Shown: one piece after another, positions 19,729 through 33,800 of the stretch
Numbering within the stretch: position 1 is the stretch's first letter
How the letters are laid out: every line of letters starts with the position of its first letter
From: Hypsibius dujardini
Taxonomy: Eukaryota > Tardigrada > Eutardigrada > Parachela > Hypsibiidae
Length of the DNA stretch: 45,244 bases
Reading direction: 5' to 3'
Assembly: GCA_001579985.1 (NCBI GenBank)
Contig: LRSR01006925.1
Location: 1-45,244 of the forward strand
The notes under the pieces: generated by a model
The model's database searches: none
Seen by the model: the letters and a program-made list of their open reading frames with translations, nothing else
Told to the model about the DNA's origin: nothing
Translations under genes and position numbers: made by a program

Positions 19729-22501
19729 CTACGTAGTGACGCGATCGTGTTTGCTGGTCTTCAGCAGGACTAGAATCAACGCTGCAAAGCACTTATCAAT
19801 AGGATCGACCAGACCGCGCTGGATCCACTTCGGAATGGTCGTTTGAGCTTGAGAGAAGCCCAACCGGTTCATCACACGCTCCACTCCGATCGTTTCGATA
19901 TCACGACCAATCTTTTGAAGCAACCTAAAGGCAAAACAAGACTGGGTAAGGCAAGCCGGCAGGCAGACAGCTAAATAAAGACAGACGATCACAGACACAT
20001 TTCATAGACAGGTAGGCCGAGAAACGGTTAAATAAAGAGACGAATGTGATGTGTAGACAGAGAGGCAGACAGACTGACGGACAGAAAAAAGAGACAAGGC
20101 AGACAGGCAGACAGACCTAGAGACAAACAGACATAAACAGATACAGAAAGAGAAACTGACAGAAAGAGAAACAGGAGAAAGACATAGAAACGAACAGTGG
20201 AAAGGCACAAACAGACATACTTGAAGCTCGGTTGGAGGCACCATTCGTTGACTTGAAACATCCGGGCGTCCTCTTTGAGCACTTCTGTCGGGTTGGGAAC
20301 TTCTCTTTTGCTAGCAATTGACTCCGCTACAAGGAAAACATCAGGTCAGACTTCGAGCAATAAGCAAACCTGCTGCTTGAACGAGCAAATTACCGTCAGT
20401 ATTAGCCAGGTATGAGTTGATCAACTGATGGAGGAAATAAAACGCCTGCGAATCACCCATATCAATTGAGATCGGAGCACCAAAATCACAGTTAAAATTG
20501 CAAGCGACAACGGGGGCGAGGCCCTCTTCCGGCTGCAGTTCCGTCTGCACTTGCTCAGATCGCAGATTAAACACCACTACAGGCAGGGCGAGGATAGTTT
20601 CGATGGTCATATTCAGGCGGATGTCTTGGAATGCACTGACTTTCTGCGTGTGGCCGCTTGGGAAACGTCCAATTTCTAGGCGAGTAAAAATACAAATAAT
20701 TAGGAAATAATTTTATAACAAATTTAGCCAAGGCATGTCTGTCTGTCTGCCTGTCAGTTTCTTTACCGTCCATCATATGAACTACTTTGTCGGTCGGTCA
20801 AAGTTCATGAACTAACCATCTAAAGAGCTGTTCATAAACATGAACTCGAACCAGTCTGGCAAATTCAGCAACGGCGGGGGATTGTTGCAGGTAACTCGTG
20901 CCACGCTGGCGGCATGCACTGCTCCCTCTTCATTGCCCAGGTGAAAAGCCATATTTTGCATCACATTGACCAAGTCATCGCCTGTCAAATTGTGATTGTT
21001 AAACAAAAGTTAACCTTTTACAGAGTATAGAACCAGCAATATCACTTACCTCTCTGCTGGCTTTCACACGAAACAACCAGACGCGGTTCCTTAATGCTGA
21101 AGCGAGCCCAGGATTTTCCACGGAAACTATTGCCGTAAAAGCAGGCCAGGGATATGTTCCGGCCGTTCATGTCGAGATCACCTCTGAGGACGCCACCACG
21201 TTCGGGGAAGGGGGCCATTGCGACGCTGGTAAGTCGATAACCCGAGAGGAATTCCAGCGGTTTCTGCCAATGACGGTGGTAGCGCGATTCAACTGGAGCA
21301 GCTACAAAGAAACGTCAACGATTAGTCCTCGACAAATAGCTCAATATTCAGATAGACAGATCACAGAGAGCAGGCAGGCCATCAAGCAGACAGACAAGAT
21401 TGATTTACAGATTAATTCACAGACAGACAGATATATAGAAAGATAGTCCGACAAACGGAGAGTCAGAAACACAGACCCCCCGAGACAGATATACAGGCAG
21501 ATAGACAGACAAATAGACAGACAGAAAAACAGACAGACAGGAAATCAGGCAGGTAGGCAGGCAGCACGGTGGATAGATGTCTTACCGGAATCCCTGGTAC
21601 GAGACAAAGAGCTACGGCGACGAGCCGGGACTGGACCAGACGAACTCAAAGTCGACAAAAATTGTCGACTACTCTTTAGCTGCTCCTCAAAAAACTCAGT
21701 GACTCGAATGATGGATTTCACCACGTGCGACGTGGACGCACTGCAAATGATGGCCTGCATTTGGTCCCACTTGCAGTTGACCGTTGCCGTCAGTTTCGGA
21801 CCACTGAAAGGGCATCACCATCACCACACATATCGGCCACTTGGTAATGTCGCGAGAAAACTGGAGTGAAAACTCACCCACGATACCCGTGTGCCTGGAG
21901 TGCCCAGCTGTCACGAATCCGGACGTTCAGCTTACTCATCCTGGCCAGGGCGCTCACCGCGCCCATGTACTCTAAACGACTCTCCGCCGCATGCATCGTA
22001 CACCCGAATGTGTGCATGGGCGGTGCGCCGACTTCATTCTTCACATGCCCTGCAATTAAAGAAGAAGAATTTGCGTCAATAATGCATCATTTGAACTAAA
22101 ACCTCTGAGAAAAAAAATTCTCCACTAACCGTAAATCTGCGCCTTCTTCCACTGCGATCCGCCTCCAACGACCCCGCCGCGACTGTTGAGGTCCACCGAG
22201 GACGCCACGACACAGGCAAAGACGTCGGAGTGACCGTCGCTGGCCGCGGAGAAGCGACCAATAAAGTTGATGTCTTCCACCAGGAGCCTGAAAGCACATT
22301 CCCACAATGAAGCTTGAGACATGACCCATCCAGGATGAGATCTACGCTGGCTCTGCGGTAGGTAACGGACTTACACAGTATTCCCCATGACGTTGCCCAT
22401 GTTGACGTTGAAATCCAATGCGGACACCTTTAGGCCGAGCAAGACCAATGTCTTCCACGGCATCACGGCTTCCTCCTTTTTCTCCTTGTCTGGGTGTTTC
22501 T
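19729..22501 (-). CDS. BLTP1: BLTP1 exons 33-41 (C-terminus)
   Basis: Exons are 22375-22501, 22130-22287, 21878-22049, 21586-21803, 21050-21301, 20817-20981, 20394-20675, 20221-20326 and 19729-19924, all in phase. Conserved C-terminal signatures are NVNMGNVMGNT, NSRGGVVGG, CKWDQMQAIICSAST, the segment FYGNSFRGKSWARFSIKEP, VNEWCLQPSFK, and MNRLGFSQAQTTIPKWIQRG with DPIDK, then TAG at 19729-19731. I saw no strong AATAAA immediately downstream on the minus strand. Confidence 0.92.
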
Positions 22502-24782
22502 CTGAGAAGAAAAACTGAATGAAGAATACGAAAGGCACGAAAGTATGCAACCGAATCTCATCAAGAAAGGTGCTTGACCGCACTGAATGCGGATTGGCTA
22601 AAGCTTGGATCACCTTCATTTTTTGGACAGTTTCGCATAAGCTTCGCGTTGTTTATCTTAACTTAAAATTTGCATAGAAAATACCGAAAATAGGTTGTTT
22701 TGTATTGAAAATTAATTTTGATTAAAGTCAAAATCAGTTTTGACTGACGAATAATGTTTAATTTACTTTAAATTTCGGTTAGTTCCTATTACTAATTTGT
22801 AATTTAATTAAAACTTGTCGTCGAAATGGATATTTAAATACTGTACTGCCGCGTTAGCTTCGCGCAACAAACACAGCATTTTCAGTATATACTGCCCGGG
22901 CAATAACACACGGAGTGGAGGGGGGGGAAATTGCCTGGGGCGGTGCTATAGGTGCGCGAAGCTAACGCGGCATTACAGTAGTTTCGCGATTGAGATCAAA
23001 TACATTCTTGCTACAGAATGCTGACTAATTTATGGATCACGATATTTTAAAGTGGATATTATCAATTGTACCGAAACGCATGCAATATCAGTTGTTCAGA
23101 CTCTAGGCATTGAGGGAGTTATCTTTTTCACTGGTAACAAAGAAAATTCATTATGTTCAATTTCAAATATCACAAGAAGTCCAGAAAAAACGATAACCAA
23201 ATGATTTTGCCTGGTGCTGTGGTGCCTCTGAGTAAAATTTGTATTTATTATTTTTAACTAAATATCTTAACTTTAATTTGAATGATTTAAATCAATAAAC
23301 ATTTATTTATTTTTATTTTTTATTTTGAAATCATTGTAAAATATGGTTTTAATTTCAATTAAATTCAGAAGCTTCATTTAAACAATATTTTATTTACACG
23401 CGCCTGGTCACTCGTGGATATATTAACAATACCCTTTGGCTTGATGGACGGACTGGCGCTACTGTCGGCCTCTCCGTGAACATCATCGGCCCGGCTTCCG
23501 TTCGTGTCAACTGATCCGGTAGAGGTCACTGCAAATGTTCCAAATCAAACGAATAAAAAATTGCACAAATATTGATTCCATACAGACAGCCGGATAAGGA
23601 CCCGAATCAAGCCACTTACTGCTGGACGTTTCCGCGGCTTCTTCGCCCAAAAAGAAGCGCCGTGCAATGGATCGCCGGTACCAAGCCTTGGGGAAGGCGA
23701 GAATCTCGCCCAGTCGACGGAGATCATACCAAAAGGTAGTCTTCCCGACCGACACCACAGCTACACAAGCGTACAAAAAAGGTTAAACACTGAAGAATTA
23801 CGGGTTGGTCAAGCTCATGGGTGCAGTGAGACAGACAAACAAACAGACAGACAGACAGACAAAGACTTGGACTTCTAAAACGGTTTTTAGCTGACCTGAA
23901 AATTCGATGCTATTGGCGATATGAGGGCCTTCCTTCTTCGAATTGAAAAGCGTGACGTCCTCCACCATCGACTTTGACCGGACGATCTCGATATGAAGCC
24001 GGTCCAATTCTAATCGGACTAGTTCTCGCTTGTCCGGTGCTCCATGGGTAGCCATTCCGGGACGCACTGAAGAGAAACTCAAATTATGGCCGGTCAATCA
24101 ACCAATCAACCGGTAGAAACCCGAAAAAACGCTTTATCAGTCCATAAACCAATCAACTGGTAAACAACCGAAGGAACATGTCTCAGGAAATCAGTCGATC
24201 AACAAGTAAACAACCTGAAGGAAAGATTTGTTGTTGATAAATCAACCGAATGGAGAACAGAATGGAGAATAGAACACAAATTTAGCAATATCTAGCGTAC
24301 TGTTCCGGTCCGATCCCGAGTCGTAGTAGGTGTTCTCCGACACCATCCCGTACGGATGAAAAATCACCAACGAAAAGCCCGACAGGTTGCCGTACAACCC
24401 CATCCCAGCGTACTCCTCGTACTTCTCCGGTAGATCCGGCAAGCTGTGATCCGGTCCTAGGTGGTGGAGCATCTCATCCAGCATGTCCAGCACCGGTCGA
24501 CCACTGCCGATGTTCTCCTGACGGATTCGCATCCTGTCGAGCTCGCTGGAATTTTGGTTGAGCTTCCGCGTGGAGACCATCATATTAAGGGAGGGAAGTG
24601 TAAGCACCCCTTCAACCTTCGAGACAGGGAGGCAACTGCAGCGGATTTTGGTGGAGTTCATCATAAAGAGGACAAAAATGTCGACGGGGAAAGACTCGAC
24701 TGCTGCTTCAACGTCCCACGGCTCACCTAAACATCAGCGTTTAGTTAGTAATAGTATGCTTGCCTGATTGCCTGCCTGTTTA

Positions 24783-24840
<58 letters not shown>

Positions 24841-27800
24841 CTGCCGTGCAAAATAAGCGTACTGGTGGAAGCTTCAGCATCGGACTCATCGCTTAGCGGT
24901 TGATTGGCCTTCAACAGCGACTGATTGACAATGGGAATCGGTTCCAGCGCCTGCTCAATGAAATCCAACAGCTGGGGCGTCAATACCGTCTCCGCCGGTA
25001 AGCTCTCTAAGCTACACGTTGCAAACAGATTGCCTTTCTTCTTGGCCCTCCGCCCGCCATCCGGTACGTCCATGCTCTGGCCCATCCCATTCAACGGTCT
25101 CAGATTCAACCGCGGCGTCTTGGACCCAGCTGTTTTTTCCGGAGTCGGTCGGTCAGTTTTCGGACCAGCTGTTCGATTTGCACTACCATCTGACTCGTAT
25201 TGGATCTCCAGATTGACCCCCGGAATGTAGAGCGTACAAACGGCCGTCATGTTGTTGCGACGGTTGAAGTCACTGCCGCGACGTGCCGGGGACACCCCGG
25301 AGACATCGCCGGACGAGGCGCTCTGTGAGGCCTTTTTGCGCTCCTTTTCGGTGGCCGAGTAAAAGACGCAGTGGCCGCTTTCGATGTTGATCAGGACCGT
25401 GAAGTCAAAGTCGAAGGACTGCTCGGCCTCCGGGGCGGAGGAGCTTCTGGGAGAGAGGGGCTCTTCACGGAGTGGTTCCACTTTCTCCCGTTTTGTGGTG
25501 GAATAACCCGTGACCCTGAAGCAAACAGTATAAATATTATATAACGAACACAGAGATGTTAATAAATTGTCAGAACTGTTTTATTAAAATACAATCTGGC
25601 GTTGTCATTTAATTGGCTCGCAATCTATTGAAAATAAATCGGAAAGTTTAGGTCTGAATTTTAATTTAAAACGAATGAAATTAAGAAAACCACGAATTCA
25701 ACCATTCTTTACTCCTTTTCCATTGCACCATATTTAAAGCCAAATAGAAAGTCCCTTCATCATCAAATTAATCTAACTGAAATTAACACCTAATAAAGAA
25801 GAGAAGATTTGTAGAAGATTTGTAGATCTTACTGAACAATTTTGGCCAATTTCGTCCTCTTCCATTTAAATTTAAATTAAAAATAAAATAAGCGAGCAAT
25901 TGCATCACAATTTGAACTCAAAACATCAACTCAGACAGCGCGATAATTCGCTGAAGTTAAATTAACAACCGCATATTTGCAGGAAATGCAACTATATAAA
26001 ACTATGAAATGCTCGCTATTTAAATAAACTCAGCAGTTAAATAACTGCTCTTTCGGTTGATAACTAACCTAAAAATGCTACAAAAAAGAGAAAATACAAT
26101 TTTAATCTTAATTCGAAAAGCACGACTCAAAATAATTCATAACTAAACTCCATTTATATAAAATCCGAATATTCATGTCTACGCACAAATTGTCTCCCGC
26201 TGTCAGTTTCGCCCGCGCCTTTGTCAAATCCACGGACGAGGACGTTGTCCGATCATGCTTCGACTCTGCATCCGGTGTGGTCGGGGATAAGTCACTCTGG
26301 GGCGTGGAACTTGTGCGCCGATGCGACCTCGCGTCCGAGCCCGAGGAGACCGAGCCCCGCGAGCTGACACTTTTCTGCCGGATTCGACTGACCAAATCCC
26401 GCCGGATTTCATGCACAATGCCCTGCTCGATCCGCTTCAGCTTTTCCGCTTCCGTCTGGATGTCCTGCTGAGAGGCGCCCTCACTCTGGAGCTCGCTGAA
26501 AATTTTGGCGTGAATCTGCATCTGTTTCTCCATCAGACGAGTACGGTTGCGGCCGTGCTTCGGTCGGAAGACGTCCTCGTTATTGGCTTCGGACGAGTCG
26601 CCGCCATCTTCACCAGTAAAAAGAGTCATGGCGTCGGAGAGGTTGGAGATGATCTTTCCAATGCTGGGGTCCATGTGCGTTTCGATGCCGTTCATGTCCC
26701 ACTTGAAGTAGAGATCCCACTTGGGGAGTCCACTTTCTGTGACTTCCTTCTTCGCCGTCCGGCTAGTCACCTGTAAGAATGACGAGTGATTAGTCGTAGG
26801 GCAGACAAAAGATCAGGAGATAACTCATGCGTAGGCAGGTAACCAGACCGGCAGACATGACGACAGGCAGGCCAGCCCACGCGGAGGCAGGCAGATGGCC
26901 AGGCAGCCAGTCAGCCACAAAGACAGACCGCCAGACCGACGGACAGACAAACAGACAGACAGACGAACGTTACCGTACCTCTAAGTATCCTTTCGGCACA
27001 AAACAGTAGTTTGTAAAGTCATCCTGCCGGCCAGTGTAATCGTAATGAGGACCGCGATCTTCGGTGAAGCACAGTCGGAACAGGTCGAACGTTCCCGAAA
27101 CGATAATCGATTCGGTTAGGACGGCGCGAACTTTGGTGCGGTCGAGCGACACGAGCACCGCCATATCGGGCGTGTCACGATCGCTGCTGGTGTTGGTGTT
27201 TTTGTGGGTACTGGTGGGCAGTGGCATGCAGATGTACATCTGCGAGATGAAGAGTTCGATGACGTAAATGCTGTCGTGGATTGTCTGGATGGCGCGTTGC
27301 GCGACCACTTGTTGAAGATGGCTGGGTGGAGCCTTCTTTGACCGGGAAGAGGACGATGCAGGAACCGTTCCATGTCGCTGTTCGTACCTACACGAAAGAA
27401 CTCACATCAACTGTGTGAGTGTCTGTGTGTCTGCCTGCCCGCTGCCTCTCTGGTCTGTCTGTCTGTCTGTCTGCCTCTTACCAGTATTCATAAGCGTTCT
27501 TATAGTTGATGTAAAAAATCACGGCCATGTCCACCGCCCGCGGCTGGAAGTATATCCTCGGCTGACTGAGGTGCGCCACGATCCGCTTCCGTCTAATCCG
27601 TTCATCATAACCCTGCAGCAGCTCTTGTAACGGACCATCTCCGTAATTCGTAAACGTCATACGGGTCCGAAAATGTGCATACGGCTGAAAATCCGGCTGA
27701 GCCTCTTCGTACATCTGCTGCTCGCCCTTGTCCAACTGACCCAAGTTTATGCCAACGTCCACCTGGACTGAAATGACGGAGTCCTCCAATTCGCGGAACG

Positions 27801-30800
27801 TCACCGTAGCCGAACCTTTGGGGATGTTTGAGACATAAACGGCTGTTTTGTCGATCTCTAAACGTACTGCACTGCTGGTCGGTGTGGTGCCGGTGATGCG
27901 GATTCCGTCTTGCTGGAGATTGATTTGATGGAAGAACGGCAACGTCGGCTTCCGTTTCAACTACAATCATTTCTTCGTATTCTAACTCCCAATTAAAACA
28001 GAACTAATTCAATCAAATATAAAAATACCGTGAAACACTGAAAAAAAATATATTTCCATTATATAGAAAATACATAATAAAAATTCAAACCTGTTATTAA
28101 ATAAATGTCCCAAACGTGTCGCAAATATATACTATGTTAAAGTAACATTTTACATTATAGTAAAATAAGTTTCAAATTACCGAACTGATTCACAAACTGA
28201 TTTTAATTATAGGTCAAATTAAATCAAAACATGTCACAACAGCTCAAAACTATAACTAAATAAATGTCCTAAAATAATTCGCAAATATATATTATATTAA
28301 AACAAAATGCTAGCTTATAATAAAATAAATATTCACATACCGAATTGAATTTGCAAATTGATTCTGAATATAAGTCAAACTGATTCAAAATATTCATGAC
28401 AAACAACTTTATTTTATAACTACTAAGTACGCAAGCATACAATAAAACTATACATTTTGAAGAATGTACAGTACATTAGGTTAAATGAGCAACTTTACCG
28501 TTGCAGCTGGTGTGGGCGTGGTCGGTGTTTTCAGCACTTTCCCATGCGTCTGAGTGATGGGTTGCGAGAGGGTATCCAGAACATCCTCAATCTCCTTCAT
28601 GAAAACTTTCTGGAACAGCACAGTGTACTTCAAGGCATCCGTCCCGAAGGTGTACTCGGGTGAACCGGCACGCGCCGTGACGTAAAGCGCGTGGACATCT
28701 TTGAATTCGAGAATGGAGCTGTCATCTTGGGTGACTCTGACCGGCGGGATGGGCTCGTAGGAGGTCTTGACATAGACGGGAGGGAGCTGGAAGTTGGCTG
28801 TGGATTCGACTTCGTCGTTTTTGGACTTGAATTTCAGGTCTTGGTGACCAAAATCAAAGTGCATGACGGCTATGTGGCCGATGGTTCCGTAGGCGAGCAG
28901 TTTGGAAATCTTAAGAGGCAGGCAGCACACAAGTCAGATAAGCCAGATTTCTGATAAGACCCAGACAGAGAAATACCAAAGATAGGCAGACAGGCACACA
29001 GACCGGCAATAAACTAGATACATATATAGATAAATAGGCAGGCAGGCAGACTGACCGACAAACAGGCAGGCCGACATATAGCAGACAAACAAACATGATA
29101 AAAAGACAGACAGACATATAGTAGACAAACAGGCAGAGAAAATTGTTATTCCTATTGTTAGAGTAAAGGAGACAACCGCCTGCGGCATGCGTACTGTAAA
29201 GTCTGTTCATTGAGACAATTGGCCAGTCAGACAGACAAATAAGTCAAAGCCAGACAATCTCACTTCTAAACTGCCTTCCAGAGACGGCAAAGGTGCCGCA
29301 GTCACAATCAGCTTCTTCAGCATTACTGTCGCCTTGATGGGAGAATGTCCACCAGCCTTCCCCTGGTGACCGAAAGTCTTCGACTGCAGAGACGCTTTCG
29401 AGTCGGCTGCGACGGGTTCATCTTCTGCTTCATTCGGTGTGTCCCTGAAGGACATTGGAAAAAATGAGCTCATACCCACAGAAGAACATTTCTTCCTAAT
29501 TAATGGCCTTACGATCGAACTCCAGCCGTCAGTTTCAAATCATCAATCGCGTCGGTCAAGTCCTCCGCGCCTCGCACCACCATCGAGTGGAGCGTGATGG
29601 GATGATGCGGAACGGAAAAGTGAAGCTCTCCCAGACGAACATTCAAAGACCGTTGACCAAACGATTTCAGATTACGTAGCAGCGAAGAGAAGGCGGCTTG
29701 AGAAGAACCGAGTCCGACGCCAAGGTACAGCTGCCCCTTAAGGCCCATCTTCTGCACCAGCTGGACGGACAATTGCCCGGTGCGCACCTGATAGAAGGAT
29801 TCGTCCAGCTGACCGGTTCGCGATTTTCGGACAGTGAAGTTTTGGTTGAACGAAAGTGAGCTGAGGGCAGCTTGGAAGTTTAACCCCCGCAGAGAGGCCT
29901 CGAATGTCATACTCCGGATAACTGCCACACCTGAGATGGAGAAGCGGGTTCCGTATCCTAAAACGAGGAAGAGAATAAGTCAAACAATTTCAGAAACTTA
30001 TTTAGGGAGAAAATCTACCAGGCAGAAAGGGAGGAAGATAGAAGGCATGTTGCTGCTGTTGGAAAAAAAAGGCAGGCAGACAGACAGACAGACAGATAAA
30101 CAGACACAGCGACACCCAAGCACACAGGCAAACAGAAATAGAGACAGGTACATAGACAGACAGGCAGGCAGACAGACAAACGGACAAACAAACAGACAGA
30201 CAGACAGACAAACAGATGTACAAAGAGACAGGCAGGCAGACAATAGACAAACAGTTCAGTCTCAAAAGAGTCATACTTTTGGTCTTAGTCATCCGACGCT
30301 GTACAATGGCATCGATGTGCGCTCGGGACGTGGACGTGGGCGTCTCTTCCTGCTCCGGCAGTTCGTGATCACTTCCCTGCTCGCTGCTATCACTCAGTGG
30401 ACCCCTTTTTTCACGGTCCGAATCCGCTTCGTCGGACTGCGCTGCCCCGGATGACGAATTATTTTCACTTCCACTGCCACGCTTCTTACCGCCTTTACCC
30501 CGCAGCGACATGGACCGCGTCTGCCCCCCAAAATTGACCCCTTTGCTTGAGAGCCGTCGAGTTCGTCTGGTTTCATCGATGACGCGGTACTCAGTGGGCT
30601 TTGCGTATAAGGCCATTAAATTCATCAAATCCTTCCAATGTTTCGATGATTCTCCTATAATGTGAAACAAATAAATAACGCAAACGAAGTCAGCAAATCA
30701 CATAATATTGATTATATTCCCAATAAATGTTTGTTTTCAAAACTGTATATAAGTTCCTCAAAATAAAATATCGTTTTTATTTGTTTCTTTTCTCCTTTCA

Positions 30801-33800
30801 AAAATCAGGAAAATACTTTCATACAAACTCATTGTTTCTGATTTGAGAATTCTTGAAAATTAGATAGATACGAATTCTACTGGATTACTAAATATTAATA
30901 TATTAATCATTGTTGCATTAATTAATATTAGTGAATAAAAATACTGGTGAATTAAAGATACTATTAATAATATTATTAAAAAATATCATTGATTTAACTC
31001 TCTGAGTACCGGGCAGCATAAACTTGTTAGATTTACCTGTTACATTCGATTTCCCGCGCGAGTTTTGGACTTTTTCATTCAGGGTTTTTTGCTTTTTTTT
31101 TCAAAGCCTCTATATTCATATTTAAAAAAATTTGTGAAAATCATTCCCAGAAGGGAGAAATTCACTCAGCACCACCTCGTTAACACTTGGGAGGCTGGTA
31201 CATCAGCGCAAGCAGTGTCCACAAAATTTTTCGTTCTGCCACACAAAAAATGTGAGTTGTAGAGTACGTGGCAATAAGTCAAATACAATTGAAATTTCGC
31301 AGTTCGGACTGGCAAGAGCAGAATGATAATTTAGTAACCATTAGGAATCAGTTATAACGCTGCCCAATGATTCTGCATGTGGTTACTTGATACCGGTAAC
31401 ATGCTGCAATCGAATAAAAAAATCAACCGCAGCGCCCAAAAAAAGTCGATGGTGCAGAGAATCCCATATCTCCGTTGAATACGCCATGAAATGGCTCCTA
31501 ACCCCATCAGGTTAAAAAGAGAAAAGAGCATTGCCACATTCTTTGGACTACATGGTGCTCCGGGATCGAGTAAAACACCAGCGTATCGAATTTTTCAAAC
31601 TGCATAATTGTGCATCTCAACAGAAATGTGCAACATTTAAAAATACTCCAGATTCTAGACGCGCATTCGATAGAAATAGATAGAAATAGACAGCGTTATG
31701 CCAGTTTCTTTCGAATGTTTCCCGGAAATCGTGAAAAGGAAAAGCGAAAAATCCGAATGAGTAAATCGATTAACAAGACTGTAACCAACAAATTGCTTGA
31801 TTGGATGCTTAGTAGGGAAACTGCCCAATGATTCTTATTCAAATAATCGTAATTCATTCTGCAGTTTTCCTAGCAATGTTTTGCTAGACCCGGTGCTACC
31901 CATCAACCCAAACACCTCGTTACTAGAGAGTTAATCACTTATTTAATTAATTAATATTACTGAATTAAGCATTTTATCAAATCAAAGACACTATTAATAA
32001 TATTATTAAAAAAACATTGAATAAATATTACTGACTACTGATTTATTATTTAATAAATAAAAAAATGTCACCCTTAGCACTATTACTTACCGGAAACAAA
32101 ATCCATATACGTATCATGTCCCCGCATCCGCGGCTGGCCCGGCGAGTCCGAACGGGAAGTCCCACTCCCACTGGTGGAAGTAGAATCCGTTTTCCGGTGG
32201 CCCTTCTTATCCGGCCAGTTCTTTTTCAAGTCACTCCGCACACGCTGCATGTTGGAGATGACCGTCCCGATCTGCGCAAGCAACCGCAACAGCGGCATAC
32301 TAACTGTCTGCGCCAGTTCCGCCATGTCAAATTTGTACGTAATGACGGTAATGCGGTTGACACGTGACGTCAGGACCACCCGGTTGTGGTAGTCGGGGAT
32401 GAAGACGTCCAGACAGCGCGTGGGGATGTCGAGGAGGCCTTCCATGCTGAAAGCAAGGTTGTTGCAACGCAGTGCAGAGATGATGCCGGAATGCTGGTGA
32501 TCTTTGGATGAGGTGGGGGTCATAAAGTCCGGACGTGCATGTTCGGGCGACTCGACCAACCCGATTTGGATGGAGGCTAACCGGCCGCTGAGGTTGACGT
32601 GAAAGCCGACAATCTTCTTGATGAAGGAGACGTTGCTCTTCTTCTGCAAGCCGAGTTGACGAAGGAGCGGGCCGAAAATGTTTTCGACGCTTGCCTGAAA
32701 ACAAAGCAGGACTTAATCAGACAAAAGTGCCAGAGTGAAAAACATAAAGATTGACGGGTGGCTCACCGCGTCATTCTTCCCTGGCGGAATAACCAACGCG
32801 CATTCGGCAATGCTGTCGATCTGCCCCTCCGCTTGATAGGGTATTTACCTGCTTGTCTGTCTGTGTCTGTCTGTCTGTCTCACTCCATGCCCACTGCCTG
32901 TCTTCTGTTCGTCTGCTCACCCAGCAACTCACCTGTTTCCCGGGACCATAGAGACTTCCAAACTCCCCGTCTTCATACGGCGAATCACTGTCGTCCTGCG
33001 CCTCCGAGAGATCCGCCTTCTGCGCATTGACCCTCGGATGTGACCGTGAACTGGTCACCTTCGCAGTCTCCTCGTCCAACCAGTCGTTCAGGTCCTTCTC
33101 CAACGGCGGATAAGGCGACTCGGGATGTTTCCGCACCTCCTGATCCGTGAAGGTGTCATCCACTTCGAGGCCGTCCACGTCGTCCGCCAAACCCATCACG
33201 CTGCTGTCCAACGTCCCCGGCTCGCGGTTCGCTCGGAAGACCGGTTTGAATTTCTGCAATAAAAACTGCGGCTCCAGGAGAACTCTGGCAAAGGGCGTGT
33301 ACCGCAGCTGTTTGAACAGCACGAAGATGCCCTTCTCGAGGATCTCAATGGGCGGCATGAGCTCGCGGTCGAAGGCGTGCTGCATGTCGGCCGCGGTCAG
33401 CGACATGCCGTGCTGCTGAAGGATTCGTGCCAGCCGTGAGCAGCAGTCCTCCTGAAGGACCCGACTGGTCAGAGTGTGCCGGGACTGTTTGAACCGCGAC
33501 GGTTTCGGCAGGATGTGGTCGTTAACGGCCACAATGAGGAAATAGGAGGCCAGGGTGATGTCGTTGCGGTACTGAGCGGCGGACATGGACTTGAGGGCGA
33601 CGTTGGTGCGGTCCAACGGGTACATCCAGGCGTCCACCACCGGATTGGCCGTGCTTAGAAAGTGCCAGTCCAAACTGCAGAAGAAATAAACAAGAAAAAT
33701 TCATCAAAACCCATAAAAACCCATCAAGGGAAATCTCTCTATAAAGAAAAACGTTTAAAAAAGGTAAAATCTTGAACTTAAACTAACTCGGGGGCATTAC

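Noticed and set aside
24780-24862. Apparent C-terminal RTDRQTDRQTDR extension of BLTP1 exon 28
   Set aside because: It is read-through into the intron 28 simple repeat. The GTACGC donor after 24863 restores the conserved EPWDVEAAVESFP junction with exon 29.
26175-26776. Plus-strand frames of 98 and 151 codons
   Set aside because: Antisense shadows of BLTP1 exon 27, which is GC-rich and therefore poor in stops on both strands.
31065-31262. Plus-strand frame inside the TTAA element as a gene
   Set aside because: Short, low-complexity and without a homologue I recognise; it lies inside a decayed transposon.
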